The notes under the pieces: model-generated
Database searches by the model: none
Told to the model about the DNA's origin: nothing
The model's input: the letters and a program-made list of their open reading frames with translations, nothing else
Source of the DNA: Desulfuromonadaceae bacterium
Lineage (GTDB): Bacteria > Desulfobacterota > Desulfuromonadia > Geobacterales > Pseudopelobacteraceae
Length of the DNA: 64,000 nt
Direction: 5' to 3'
Assembly: GCA_028681335.1 (NCBI GenBank)
Contig: JAQUIT010000006.1
Location: forward strand, 1 to 64,000
Position numbers and translations under genes: made by a program
In this document: piece after piece, positions 25,573 to 33,803 of the stretch
Layout of the letters: each line of letters begins with the position of its first letter
How positions within the stretch are numbered: position 1 is the stretch's first letter

Positions 25573-25608
25573 GTTCCCGGCAGCAGGTTTCACCAAACTG
25601 CCGGGAAC
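25573..25608. other. Intercistronic hairpin without U-tract
   Basis: GTTCCCGGCAG and CTGCCGGGAAC are perfect 11-bp inverted repeats around a 14-nt loop, between the porin and the 25174 gene. No T-run follows on the minus strand, so it more likely stabilises or processes mRNA than terminates. Confidence 0.7.
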
Positions 25609-25621
25609 GTACTGTTGTTGT

Positions 25622-27349
25622 TTAGAACTTCACTTCGAATGTTGCATAGATATCCTGTGCAGTTTTTACTGGAGCAAGCAGCAGCATATCTGTGGACTGG
25701 ATTGAAGAGATCTTCACAGGAGCGCCGACCCAGTTGTTGCTGCCGGTGTACTGGAAGTCATAATACTGGTAGCCGACTTTGAAGAAAGTCTTGCTGAAGT
25801 AAGAAGAGATCGGCTTCAGATCAAGCTCCTGAATTACATATCCCTCGTACACATTACCACGTGTACCGACTTTGCTGGTCCACATATCGTCAGAAGCCGG
25901 GGCAAAGGTGATCCAGTCTTTTGAACCATGGTTGTATTCGAAACCAAGTTTTGTTTTGGAAGGCAGGTCATAACGTACGCCGGCATATGCAGCATAACCG
26001 GTTTTATCCGACGGTGCTTCAGGAGCAAAGAATGCGCCTGTGCCAAGTCCCATGAAGCCAGCCTGAGCTGAAACATTGTCGTTAGGGTGTGTGATGCTCA
26101 TACCGAAGTCAGCGAAGAAGTTCAGCTTACCAGGACCGATATCCTTGAGAGTAGTCATAGCGCCGGCACCGTACCAATCGATCGAACCGAGGTTGGTGGA
26201 AGGAGCGGTATTACCGAAAGTTGAGTCACTCATAACCGGGAAATCGAAGATATTGAAGCCACGGTTCCACTGCAGCCATACACGCAGTGGGTCAGTGTCA
26301 ACAGGAATCAAAGCAACACCAAGCATATCAGTATCTTTTACGGTGTTTGTAGATGTTTTGAAACCGCTGTCAAAACCACGACCATAACATACCTTGGCAT
26401 AAGCGCCTGGCAGCGGCTCGATATCAGGAGCCCAACCGATGGTCATACCGTCAAATGCATAGTCAACCAGCAGCGCAGGTGTGCCGCCATTACCGGGACG
26501 CTCGTTGTTGAGCTTGAGGTTGGTTGGTGCGCCATTGCTTGATGGACGACGACCAACCGAGAACCATACCGGCTGCTCGGCGATATTGCTCCATGTTGCA
26601 TAGGCACGGTCAACGTTCAGCAGACCAGTGGATGGCACGTGACCAAGAGTACCGTCAAATGCGCCGACGCGGTCGGAGAAGTAGCTACCGGTTGTAGCAT
26701 TGTCGTCCTGCGAACCGAATGTTTTGTACATATCAAGTTTTACGTTAACAGTAACGTCCTGAGTAGCCTTGGCATGCAGGTCAAGGTCGAACTTGCTCGT
26801 GTAAAGAGTTTCATTTTTGGGTTTCGATGCTGGGACTTCTACTGCGTAGTTTTTTATAGCACCTAACATATTAGCATTATCAGTTAAAAACTGGCCAGCT
26901 TGACTTACTGTTTTCACCTTATTCATATTATCAGAGAAAGTCATCATCTGACCTATGTATCCCTGCCATACGGATGAAGCACTTGGTGTAGTAAGGCTAG
27001 TTGCAAGAACCGGATTTCCTAATGCGTCGTAATAATATACATTTGACGAATTAAAAAAACCTGATTGCATCGTGTTCTGAGCATTTGCAAACGTAGCCAT
27101 AGCATCCGTATAACCTGCTGTCTCTCCATGCAGATTATCCATGCGGAAGCGGTACGAGCCGCCGATTGACAACCACTTGCTGAGGGATTTGTCCTGAACA
27201 CGCTGGACGGAACCTTTGAGATCGTTGACCTCTTGTGTCAGTTTGTCGACCTTAAGCTGCAGATCGGCATCTGCTGCCTGAGCAGCCATTGGGAGCATCA
27301 TGCCTGCAAACGCGATACAAGCCAGTTTCTTCGCCATCTTCTGTTTCAT
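25622..27349 (-). CDS. Large outer-membrane porin (DUF3373-like)
   Basis: 575 aa. A signal peptide (KKLACIAFAGMMLPMAAQA) precedes a short coiled coil (LQLKVDKLTQEVNDLKGSVQ) typical of porins tethered to the cell wall. Many amphipathic strands follow (WLSIGGSYRFRMDN, TVNVKLDMYKTFG, WFSVGRRPSSNG, KLGFEYNHGS), ending in FEVKF. GGAGGT precedes the ATG. It resembles DUF3373 porins of Geobacter, including the ExtI type that I recall being tied to selenite and tellurite reduction next to a rhodanese. That link is inference from arrangement. Confidence 0.82.
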   Translation of the reverse strand: MKQKMAKKLACIAFAGMMLPMAAQAADADLQLKVDKLTQEVNDLKGSVQRVQDKSLSKWLSIGGSYRFRMDNLHGETAGYTDAMATFANAQNTMQSGFFNSSNVYYYDALGNPVLATSLTTPSASSVWQGYIGQMMTFSDNMNKVKTVSQAGQFLTDNANMLGAIKNYAVEVPASKPKNETLYTSKFDLDLHAKATQDVTVNVKLDMYKTFGSQDDNATTGSYFSDRVGAFDGTLGHVPSTGLLNVDRAYATWSNIAEQPVWFSVGRRPSSNGAPTNLKLNNERPGNGGTPALLVDYAFDGMTIGWAPDIEPLPGAYAKVCYGRGFDSGFKTSTNTVKDTDMLGVALIPVDTDPLRVWLQWNRGFNIFDFPVMSDSTFGNTAPSTNLGSIDWYGAGAMTTLKDIGPGKLNFFADFGMSITHPNDNVSAQAGFMGLGTGAFFAPEAPSDKTGYAAYAGVRYDLPSKTKLGFEYNHGSKDWITFAPASDDMWTSKVGTRGNVYEGYVIQELDLKPISSYFSKTFFKVGYQYYDFQYTGSNNWVGAPVKISSIQSTDMLLLAPVKTAQDIYATFEVKF

Positions 27350-27860
27350 ACTACCTCCATGGTGTTAAGTGTGTTGCTGCCTGTTGTGAAAAATCCCAAA
27401 CCAAACAATCCGAGTTAAACGATAAACTCAGGTACCCACCTCCCTTGCAGATTAATTGAACACAGTAACGTGCTGAACAATCGCAAACAGAGGACTGTAT
27501 ACTGCATACTCTGTATCCGTGTCTACAATAAAGTAAAAGTTTCTAAATATCCATATCTCTGCATATTGCAATATAGCGGGAGGGCTGCCTGACGTAATCA
27601 GCTCATTTCGTGCTGTATTTAACTATATTGTTCAGTTGCATGGTAGGGTTTGAATCGCTGAAATGGGGTTACAGACTGGTGATATGCTGTAGACTTGTAT
27701 CGCTATACAGCTCATCAATACTCAAGGAACATGCGTAAATAGATACGGTTTCTTCAATTGTCATTTTTCACACAACCATGTCAAATCAGCATAGTTTTAA
27801 ACTTGTATAATCACAATAAATCAGTATGTTTTAAATAGTGTCAGAATACCAGGGGGAAAT
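27350..27860. other. Gene-less 511-bp region between porin and toxin-antitoxin module
   Basis: AT-rich and without a credible ORF. The left part is the porin leader. A GCTGTA/TACAGC inverted repeat lies at 27686-27711. The right end carries the antitoxin promoter and its repeats. No RNA gene was recognised. Confidence 0.6.
27786..27837 (+). promoter_or_regulatory. Antitoxin promoter region with direct repeats
   Basis: TCAGCATAGTTTTAAAC (27786) and TCAGTATGTTTTAAATA (27821) are direct repeats 35 bp apart. They flank TATAAT at 27806-27811, an arrangement expected for autoregulation by the RHH antitoxin. Confidence 0.5.
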
Positions 27861-28121
27861 ATGAACACTAAAGTGTTTACCGCGCATGTCCCGATACAAC
27901 TAGCTGAAAAAATAGACCAAATAGCCGCTCGCATGGATCGGTCGCGTGGGTGGATTGTCAAACAGGCTTTGGGTGCATGGATAAGCCAAGAGGAAGAGCG
28001 CAGACGTCTCACACTGGAAGCGTTAGCAGATGTTGACGCGGGGTACGTGCTTGATCAGCAGGCTGTTCAAGCATGGGCAAACAGCCTTACTACAGAAGCA
28101 CCACTGCCGGTGCCACAGTGA
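27861..28121 (+). CDS. Ribbon-helix-helix antitoxin (CopG/ParD type)
   Basis: 86 aa. The N-terminus carries an RHH DNA-binding fold (KVFTAHVPIQLAEKIDQIAA, then RSRGWIVKQALGAWI), and the C-terminal half should wrap the toxin (EEERRRLTLEALADVDAG...VQAWANSL). GGGGGA lies just upstream of the ATG. The toxin reading frame begins 5 nt after the stop. It likely represses its own promoter through the repeats at 27786-27837. Confidence 0.88.
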   Translation: MNTKVFTAHVPIQLAEKIDQIAARMDRSRGWIVKQALGAWISQEEERRRLTLEALADVDAGYVLDQQAVQAWANSLTTEAPLPVPQ

Positions 28122-28125
28122 TGGT

Positions 28126-28395
28126 TTGAAATGGACCAGCAAGGCATTGTCCGATCTGGTGAAACTCCATGAATTTCTGGCAGCGGTGAATAAGTTGGCC
28201 GCTGCACATATGGTGCAATCACTTTCTGCAGCACCTTTACGCCTTATTGAGCAACCACGCATTGGTGAAAAACTTGAAGAGTTCGATCCACGCGAAGTGA
28301 GGCGCATTATTGACGGTTTCTATGAAATTCGCTATGAAATCACCGGGGCAGTTATATACGTGCTGCGACTCTGGCATACAAGGGAAGATCGATAG
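28126..28395 (+). CDS. RelE/ParE-family toxin
   Basis: 89 aa from TTG 28126 (LKWTSKALSDLVKLHEFLA). An upstream in-frame start at 28030 would lie inside the antitoxin gene. The C-terminus has the family signature (VRRIIDGFYEIRYEI...VIYVLRLWHTREDR). ParE toxins poison gyrase and RelE toxins cleave mRNA; the sequence does not decide between them. The TTG start and lack of a ribosome site imply low expression coupled to the antitoxin. Confidence 0.85.
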   Translation: MKWTSKALSDLVKLHEFLAAVNKLAAAHMVQSLSAAPLRLIEQPRIGEKLEEFDPREVRRIIDGFYEIRYEITGAVIYVLRLWHTREDR

Positions 28396-28504
28396 ATGTG
28401 ACGACCCTGCCATAAATGGATAAACCAAACTAATAGCTACTTAAGGCAAACCCTTACTACCCTTCACTGCACCTACATCCGCTATCTGTAAAGCATCCAG
28501 ATAG

Positions 28505-29338
28505 TTACACCTCTAGAGCATAACCAACCATCGCGGCCTGAAACTCTTGCGGAAACTCCCTCAGCAACCGTGCCGATGCGGCAAAACCGGTGCAGTGGCT
28601 GGCGGCCAGCTTACGTATCCCCATCCCACGCAGTGCGGCTATGGTAGCCCCCAGCTGTTCCTGCCCACAGAACCCCAGGTGTGTGCCGCCGATGACGGCA
28701 TACACATCACGCCGGCCGGTCATGTTGGCGACGTGCTCCAGTGTGTTTATCAGCCCGGCGTGGCAACAACCCAAAATCAGCACAAGCCCCTTCCCGGTTT
28801 CCAGCAGCAGTGACTGATCGTCCGGCGTATTGTCAGAGTCCTGACCGCCACAATCGCAATAGAGCCCCTGATCGCCGGTCTCGAAAGCTGTCACACGCGG
28901 CACCGCACCGGTCAGGAACAGCCCGGGGGCAAGCTCGCGAAAGTCCTGCGAAAGATCGAAGGTGGCCCCTGCCGCCTCTAATTCCCCACGACCGACAGGT
29001 ATACCGATTGGATAGCATTCCGAAGTATCCTTGACCCGATAGCGCGGCGCAAAAATACCCGGATGCCCGTACACAACTTTGGGACCGCACTCGTCAAGCA
29101 ACGGCTTCAGGCCACCGGCGTGGTCATAGTGCCCGTGAGAGATCACCACCTGTTTGACTTTAGACAGATCTTTGTTCATCCGCCGGGCATTGTGCAGCAA
29201 CGTCAAGCCCTGGCCGGTATCAAACAGCAGAGGATCACCAACCGCCGGTTCAATAAGGGCGGAAAAACCGTGTTCACCGAGCGTGCCGGAGATGGGACCA
29301 ACCGAGTTTTCACAGAGTACCGTGATGCGGGCTTTCAT
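28505..29338 (-). CDS. MBL-fold metallohydrolase
   Basis: 277 aa. The metal site motif [10 protein letters not shown] is near residue 70. Further metal ligands are likely in [13 protein letters not shown] and near ASHCTG at the C-terminus. The order matches the MBL group related to the methanopterin-pathway enzyme (7,8-dihydropterin-6-methyl ... 5'-phosphate synthase). In bacteria these are mostly of unknown substrate. No signal peptide. The ATG overlaps the stop of the DUF2892 gene (ATGA). Confidence 0.9.
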   Translation of the reverse strand: MKARITVLCENSVGPISGTLGEHGFSALIEPAVGDPLLFDTGQGLTLLHNARRMNKDLSKVKQVVISHGHYDHAGGLKPLLDECGPKVVYGHPGIFAPRYRVKDTSECYPIGIPVGRGELEAAGATFDLSQDFRELAPGLFLTGAVPRVTAFETGDQGLYCDCGGQDSDNTPDDQSLLLETGKGLVLILGCCHAGLINTLEHVANMTGRRDVYAVIGGTHLGFCGQEQLGATIAALRGMGIRKLAASHCTGFAASARLLREFPQEFQAAMVGYALEV

Positions 29339-29559
29339 TTACAGCAGTTGTTCTTCGGAAAACGCGGCACACCCATTTTTGCAAGAATGTTAAAGAGTGG
29401 GCAGAACTGAGTAAAACCGGACTGGAGCAAGTTCAAGCCGACAAAACCGGTAAACCAGAGCCAGTTGGGAGAGTGAAAATGAGCCAGAAGAAGTGAAATA
29501 AGAATGAAACTCCCGGCGATGATGCGAATGATACGTTCTATATAGTATTCTTCTTTCAT
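29335..29559 (-). CDS. DUF2892 (YgaP-like) membrane protein
   Basis: 74 aa with two membrane helices ([17 protein letters not shown] and [19 protein letters not shown]) and a short cytoplasmic tail [11 protein letters not shown]...NNCCK. DUF2892 segments are the membrane part of YgaP-type rhodaneses and occur as separate small proteins near sulfur and metal genes. Translation is coupled to the MBL gene by a 4-bp overlap. Function unknown. Confidence 0.85.
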   Translation of the reverse strand: MKEEYYIERIIRIIAGSFILISLLLAHFHSPNWLWFTGFVGLNLLQSGFTQFCPLFNILAKMGVPRFPKNNCCK

Positions 29560-29601
29560 GGTTTTGCTCCTATTCGATGTTTTAATGTCATTATTTCATT
29601 T

Positions 29602-29940
29602 CTATTCAGCACTGTTATTTTGGTTTTTGTATTTAGCTTCCCCTCCCTTGACGGGAGGGGATTGAGGGGAGGGTGAAGCCACTTGCAAACAACGTGTTCT
29701 GACAATTTCAAGAGCACCCTCAATATTCTGAATTACATCATTATCCCAGAACCGTAACACGATAAAACCGTTCGCTCGCAGACAGGCATCTCTTTGTTTG
29801 TCATACACAGAATTTTCTGCATGCTGTCCACCATCTAGCTCTACAACAACCCTCGAATCGAAAGAAATAAAGTCTACAATGTATGATTCAATCGGTTGTT
29901 GCTTGCGGAACTTGATACCATCAATCTGACAGTTTCTCAA
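29602..29940 (-). CDS. DUF559 endonuclease-fold protein, N-terminus degenerate
   Basis: 112 aa by the TTG at 29940. The core shows the PD-(D/E)XK-like DUF559 pattern: IKFRKQQPIESYIVDF, VVVELDGGQH and GFIVLRFWDNDVIQN. In-frame codons upstream still encode family sequence (IELRNNTTDVERLLWRYLRN) but no ATG, GTG or good start was found before repeat copy C is reached. The true start may be lost or non-standard. The C-terminal 20 or so residues (SPSPQSPPVKGGEA) are encoded by repeat copy B. The gene is thus bracketed by inverted repeat copies. Confidence 0.78.
   Translation of the reverse strand: MRNCQIDGIKFRKQQPIESYIVDFISFDSRVVVELDGGQHAENSVYDKQRDACLRANGFIVLRFWDNDVIQNIEGALEIVRTRCLQVASPSPQSPPVKGGEAKYKNQNNSAE
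29639..29678 (+). repeat. GC-rich dispersed repeat, copy B
   Basis: Begins TCCCCTCCCTTGACGGGAGG and ends GGGGAGGGTGAAG. It overlaps the 3' end of the DUF559 gene. Copy C on the other side of the gene is inverted relative to it. Confidence 0.85.
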
Positions 29941-30028
29941 ATACCGCCAGAGTAACCGCTCAACATCAGTAGTGTTATTTCTCAGTTCAATGGCATATTC
30001 TTGGAGGGAAGACGTAGTTGCATGGCAG

Positions 30029-30070
30029 CTTCCCCCACCCCCTAGCCCCCTCCCGCAAGTGGAGGGGGAA
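30029..30070 (-). repeat. GC-rich dispersed repeat, copy C (inverted)
   Basis: Read on the minus strand it begins TTCCCCCTCC and ends GGGTGGGGGAAG, matching copies A, B and D with a slightly different centre (ACTTGCGGG). It lies at the 5' end of the DUF559 frame. Confidence 0.82.
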
Positions 30071-30146
30071 CTTTTAAAGCAATTGCAAAAACCAAATCGA
30101 ACAACGCTGGTTTAATTTATGCGATCTGCAAAACATCTTTTCAGGT

Positions 30147-30572
30147 CTATTTCCGCCCCAGCATCTCCGCGATTTTCCCGGCGACCTCGCCGGTCAAAAC
30201 AGGGCAAGCACCCTTATGGGTCTTACGGATAACCTTGCAACAGGTCACGCCGTACTTCTCACTGAACCATGCGTGCAGTTCTTTGGTTAGATGGTTAACT
30301 TCTTTTTTATCCTTCACGACAAGACCGATGGCGGCAGTGCCGCCTGATACGGCTCCACAGATACATCCTGAGTTGGAACCGAAACCAAACCCGGACACCG
30401 TGCCTACTACCGATTCAGGCACCTCTGGGGCAAAATTCTTCCGCACGGTTTCAAGAACAGATTCTGCACAATGATATTTTCCCGAGCGATAAAGGCTCTC
30501 CGCTTCTATCTGACATTTTCCTGCCATCGCCAGACCTTCAAGTGTTGGTTTTGCTTTTTTAGACCAGAACAC
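30147..30572 (-). CDS. CGCAxxG-type putative redox protein
   Basis: 141 aa. GTG 30572 immediately follows the RND gene stop, with GAGGAGG eight bases upstream. The protein has the conserved CICGAVSGGTAAIG motif, a pair CC in YGVTCCKVI and a further cysteine in KGACPVL, the pattern of the C_GCAxxG_C_C family of putative redox-active proteins. Cytoplasmic. Its position as the last gene of the RND operon suggests a redox step connected with the exported compound, but this is inference. Confidence 0.82.
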   Translation of the reverse strand: MFWSKKAKPTLEGLAMAGKCQIEAESLYRSGKYHCAESVLETVRKNFAPEVPESVVGTVSGFGFGSNSGCICGAVSGGTAAIGLVVKDKKEVNHLTKELHAWFSEKYGVTCCKVIRKTHKGACPVLTGEVAGKIAEMLGRK

Positions 30573-33500
30573 CTATTCGTCCTCCTCTACTACTTCTTCG
30601 TTTATATGATGATGTTCCTTCCAATTCTGAACCATGTAATAAAGAATCGGTATGGTAACTCGTGACAGCGTTGTGGAGGCAATTTCACCAAACATCATGG
30701 CGATGGCCAAACCTTGGAAAATCGGATCAAAGATGATGACGAAGCTGCCGACCACAACCGCTGCAGCTGTCAACAGCATGGGGCGGAAACGGACCGCACC
30801 GGCCTCGATGATGGCTTCATCCAACGGCATCCCTTCACGGCGTTTCATTTCGGCAAAATCTATCAGAATGATTGAGTTTCGCACGATAATACCGGCCAGA
30901 GCGATGAAGCCGATCATGGACGTGGCGGTAAAAAACGCTCCTAAGGCGGCGTGCCCCGGCAGGATACCGATTAACGTCAACGGAATGGGCGCCATAATGA
31001 CGAGTGGCGTGGTAAAGTCCTTGAACCATGCGACCACCAGAATATAGATCAGTACCATGACGGCACCAAAGGCGATGCCAAGGTCACGAAACACCTCATA
31101 GGTGATGTGCCACTCACCATCCCACTTCATCCCGATGTGCTCTTCACTCCAGGGCTGGCGCGATGCCAGCACCTCTATTTTATGCCCGTCCGGCGTCGGA
31201 ATGGCATTTATTTCATTATGCATCTTAAGAATTGCATAGACTGGGGCCTCAATCTCCCCGGCGACATCGGCGGTCACATAAATTACGTTCTTGAGATTTT
31301 TACGGTAAAGGGTTTTCTCCTCACTTCCAGTGCTGGTTCGCACCAGTTGTGACAGTGGTACATTCCCCTTTGTTCCCGTTACGTATATCGACGACAACGC
31401 CGCCAGGGAACTCCGCTGGCCGACTGGCAACCGCAGGTTGATTGCCACCGGTGTTTTCTCCTTGGGCAGATGGAGCAGTCCGGCATCCTGGCCATTCAGG
31501 GCTATATGCAGGGTTTTGGCGACATCTTCCACGGCGACGCCGGAAAGAGCGGCTTTTTCACTATCAACAGTCAAGGTCACCTTGGCCTGATCATCCTCAC
31601 GGTACCAGTCAACATCCACCACGCCAACGGTCTTGGCCAGGATCGCCTTTACTTTGGCAGCGACGCCTGCCCGTGAAGCATCATCAGGACCGTAAACTTC
31701 GGCTACAAGTGTTGCCAGCACCGGCGGTCCCGGTGGAATCTCGGCCACTTTGACGCGGGCCCCGTATTTGTCGGCAATGGTTTTAACCAACGGCCGTATG
31801 CGCTTGGCAATAGCGTGCGACTGATCCTTGCGGTCTCCTTTGGGAAGCAGATTGACCTGAATATCCGCCAGTGCGGAACCTCTGCGCAGATAATAGTGCC
31901 GCACCAGACCGTTAAAATTAAAGGGGGCACTGGTACCGACATACTCCTGGAAATCTGTTACCTCCGGCACTGTACGCAGAGCGTCACCCATCTCACGGGT
32001 CATGCGGGCGGTCTGCTCCAGCGGCGTGCCGTCCGGTGCGTCAATAATCACCTGCAGTTCGTTCTTGTTGTCAAACGGCAGCATCTTGACCGTAACCGCC
32101 TTGAAGTAAATGAGAGAGCACGATAGCAGCAGCAGGACAACAACAGATGCCAGGAAGCCGTAGCGAAGACGTTTGTCGTGAATGAGTCGTCCCATCCAGT
32201 GACGATAAAATGCCGTCATTTTTGAATCTTCAGGCTCTGCATCAGAACCGTGGTGAGATTCCCCCTTCATAAAGCGGAAAGCAAAATAGGGGGTAACAAT
32301 GAATGCTATCAGCATGGAAAAGAGCATTGCCATGCTGGCACCGACCGGAATCGGTCGCATGTATGGCCCCATGAGGCCGCCGACAAAACCCATTGGCAAA
32401 ATTGATGCTATAACGGCAAAGGTTGCCAGCACCGTCGGGTTGCCGATTTCATCAACCGCCTTGATAGCAGCCTCCAGCGGTCTCATGAACGTGGTTGTGA
32501 AGTAGCGGTGTATATTTTCCACGACAACAATGGCGTCATCAACCAGAATTCCGATTGAGAATATCAGGGCAAAGAGCGTAATACGGTTTAATGTGTAGCC
32601 GATCAGATAGAAGATCAGCATCGTCAGCGCCAGGGTAACCGGAATGGCGATGGCCGCCACCGCGCCGGCGCGCCACCCCATAAAAATCGCAATCAGGATA
32701 GTAACTGAAATGGCGGCGAGGAACATATGGAAGAGCAGTTCGTTGTTCTTTTCCCGGGCCGTTTCGCCATAATTACGGGTAACCGTCACCTGGACATCTG
32801 AAGGAATGACTTTACCCTTCAATGACTCTATTTTTTTGACCAGATCTTCGGCCACCCAGGTTGCATTTGACCCGGTTCGCTTGGCCACAGCTATGGTTAC
32901 GGCGGCATAATCATGCTTAGGGTTACCGGATATATTTTTATGTGCCGCCGCCGGCCCCATGCCAAAAAAGACATAATCCTCTGCTTCGCTGAGTCCGTCC
33001 TCAACAGTGGCAACGTCCGACAGATACACCGGCTTACCACCATAGACACCGATGACAACACGCTTTACCTCTTCGGCATCATTGAGAAAGCCGCCGGTCT
33101 GCACCAGCATCGACTTGTTACCGCTTGAAAAGCTGCCCGAAGGTAGGGATGAATTACCTTTTTGCAGTGCGCCTGCCACCTGCAGCGGTGAAATATTGAA
33201 TCCGGCCAGGCGTGGTGCATCCAGAGTGACGCGCAGCTGCCTCGACAATCCACCGGTTATTGTTGTTTCAGCAGTATTCGCACTCTTTTTAAGTTCATCG
33301 GCAACTTCACTCGCCAACATGCGCAGAGTGCCGTGGTCATAACGCTCCGACCAGAGTGTGACAGCCAGGATCGGGACATCATCGATTGACTTGGGCACCA
33401 CCAGAGGCTCCAAGGCACCCGGCGGGAGCAGCGTACGGTTACTCATCACCTTGTTGTACAGCTTGACCAGCGACTCTTCCAACGGCTGGCCCACCTGGTA

Positions 33501-33800
33501 GCGAACCGTGATGATCCCCACTCCCGGGCGGCTCATGGAATAGAGGTATTCAACTCCCTTGATCTCCCACAGCTTGGCCTCAAAAGGCTTGACCACCCTC
33601 TCCTGCACTTCCCGCGGTGATGAACCGGGCATCGGCAGATAGATATCTATCATCGGCACCACGATCTGCGGCTCTTCCTCACGCGGTGTCATCTTGATAG
33701 CGAAGAAACCGAGCAGTAGTGAAGCAACAACTATCAACGGCGTCAGCTTGGAATTGATAAAGGTGCGGGCTATTTTTCCGGCAAAACCGAGATTTTTCAT
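30573..33800 (-). CDS. RND-family efflux pump, inner-membrane subunit
   Basis: 1075 aa, the proton-driven pump of a tripartite system. Twelve helices with two large periplasmic loops. The N-terminal region carries TPREEEPQIVVPMIDIYLP and PGSSPREVQERVV. The TM4 motif GILVDDAIVVVENIHRYF has the paired Asp residues of the HAE1-like group rather than the metal (HME) group. The C-terminus ends in a His/Glu-rich tail (EHHHINEEVVEEDE). It lies between the adaptor gene (3 nt gap) and the CGCAxxG protein. Substrate not predictable. Confidence 0.95.
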   Translation of the reverse strand: MKNLGFAGKIARTFINSKLTPLIVVASLLLGFFAIKMTPREEEPQIVVPMIDIYLPMPGSSPREVQERVVKPFEAKLWEIKGVEYLYSMSRPGVGIITVRYQVGQPLEESLVKLYNKVMSNRTLLPPGALEPLVVPKSIDDVPILAVTLWSERYDHGTLRMLASEVADELKKSANTAETTITGGLSRQLRVTLDAPRLAGFNISPLQVAGALQKGNSSLPSGSFSSGNKSMLVQTGGFLNDAEEVKRVVIGVYGGKPVYLSDVATVEDGLSEAEDYVFFGMGPAAAHKNISGNPKHDYAAVTIAVAKRTGSNATWVAEDLVKKIESLKGKVIPSDVQVTVTRNYGETAREKNNELLFHMFLAAISVTILIAIFMGWRAGAVAAIAIPVTLALTMLIFYLIGYTLNRITLFALIFSIGILVDDAIVVVENIHRYFTTTFMRPLEAAIKAVDEIGNPTVLATFAVIASILPMGFVGGLMGPYMRPIPVGASMAMLFSMLIAFIVTPYFAFRFMKGESHHGSDAEPEDSKMTAFYRHWMGRLIHDKRLRYGFLASVVVLLLLSCSLIYFKAVTVKMLPFDNKNELQVIIDAPDGTPLEQTARMTREMGDALRTVPEVTDFQEYVGTSAPFNFNGLVRHYYLRRGSALADIQVNLLPKGDRKDQSHAIAKRIRPLVKTIADKYGARVKVAEIPPGPPVLATLVAEVYGPDDASRAGVAAKVKAILAKTVGVVDVDWYREDDQAKVTLTVDSEKAALSGVAVEDVAKTLHIALNGQDAGLLHLPKEKTPVAINLRLPVGQRSSLAALSSIYVTGTKGNVPLSQLVRTSTGSEEKTLYRKNLKNVIYVTADVAGEIEAPVYAILKMHNEINAIPTPDGHKIEVLASRQPWSEEHIGMKWDGEWHITYEVFRDLGIAFGAVMVLIYILVVAWFKDFTTPLVIMAPIPLTLIGILPGHAALGAFFTATSMIGFIALAGIIVRNSIILIDFAEMKRREGMPLDEAIIEAGAVRFRPMLLTAAAVVVGSFVIIFDPIFQGLAIAMMFGEIASTTLSRVTIPILYYMVQNWKEHHHINEEVVEEDE

Positions 33801-33803
33801 GGC

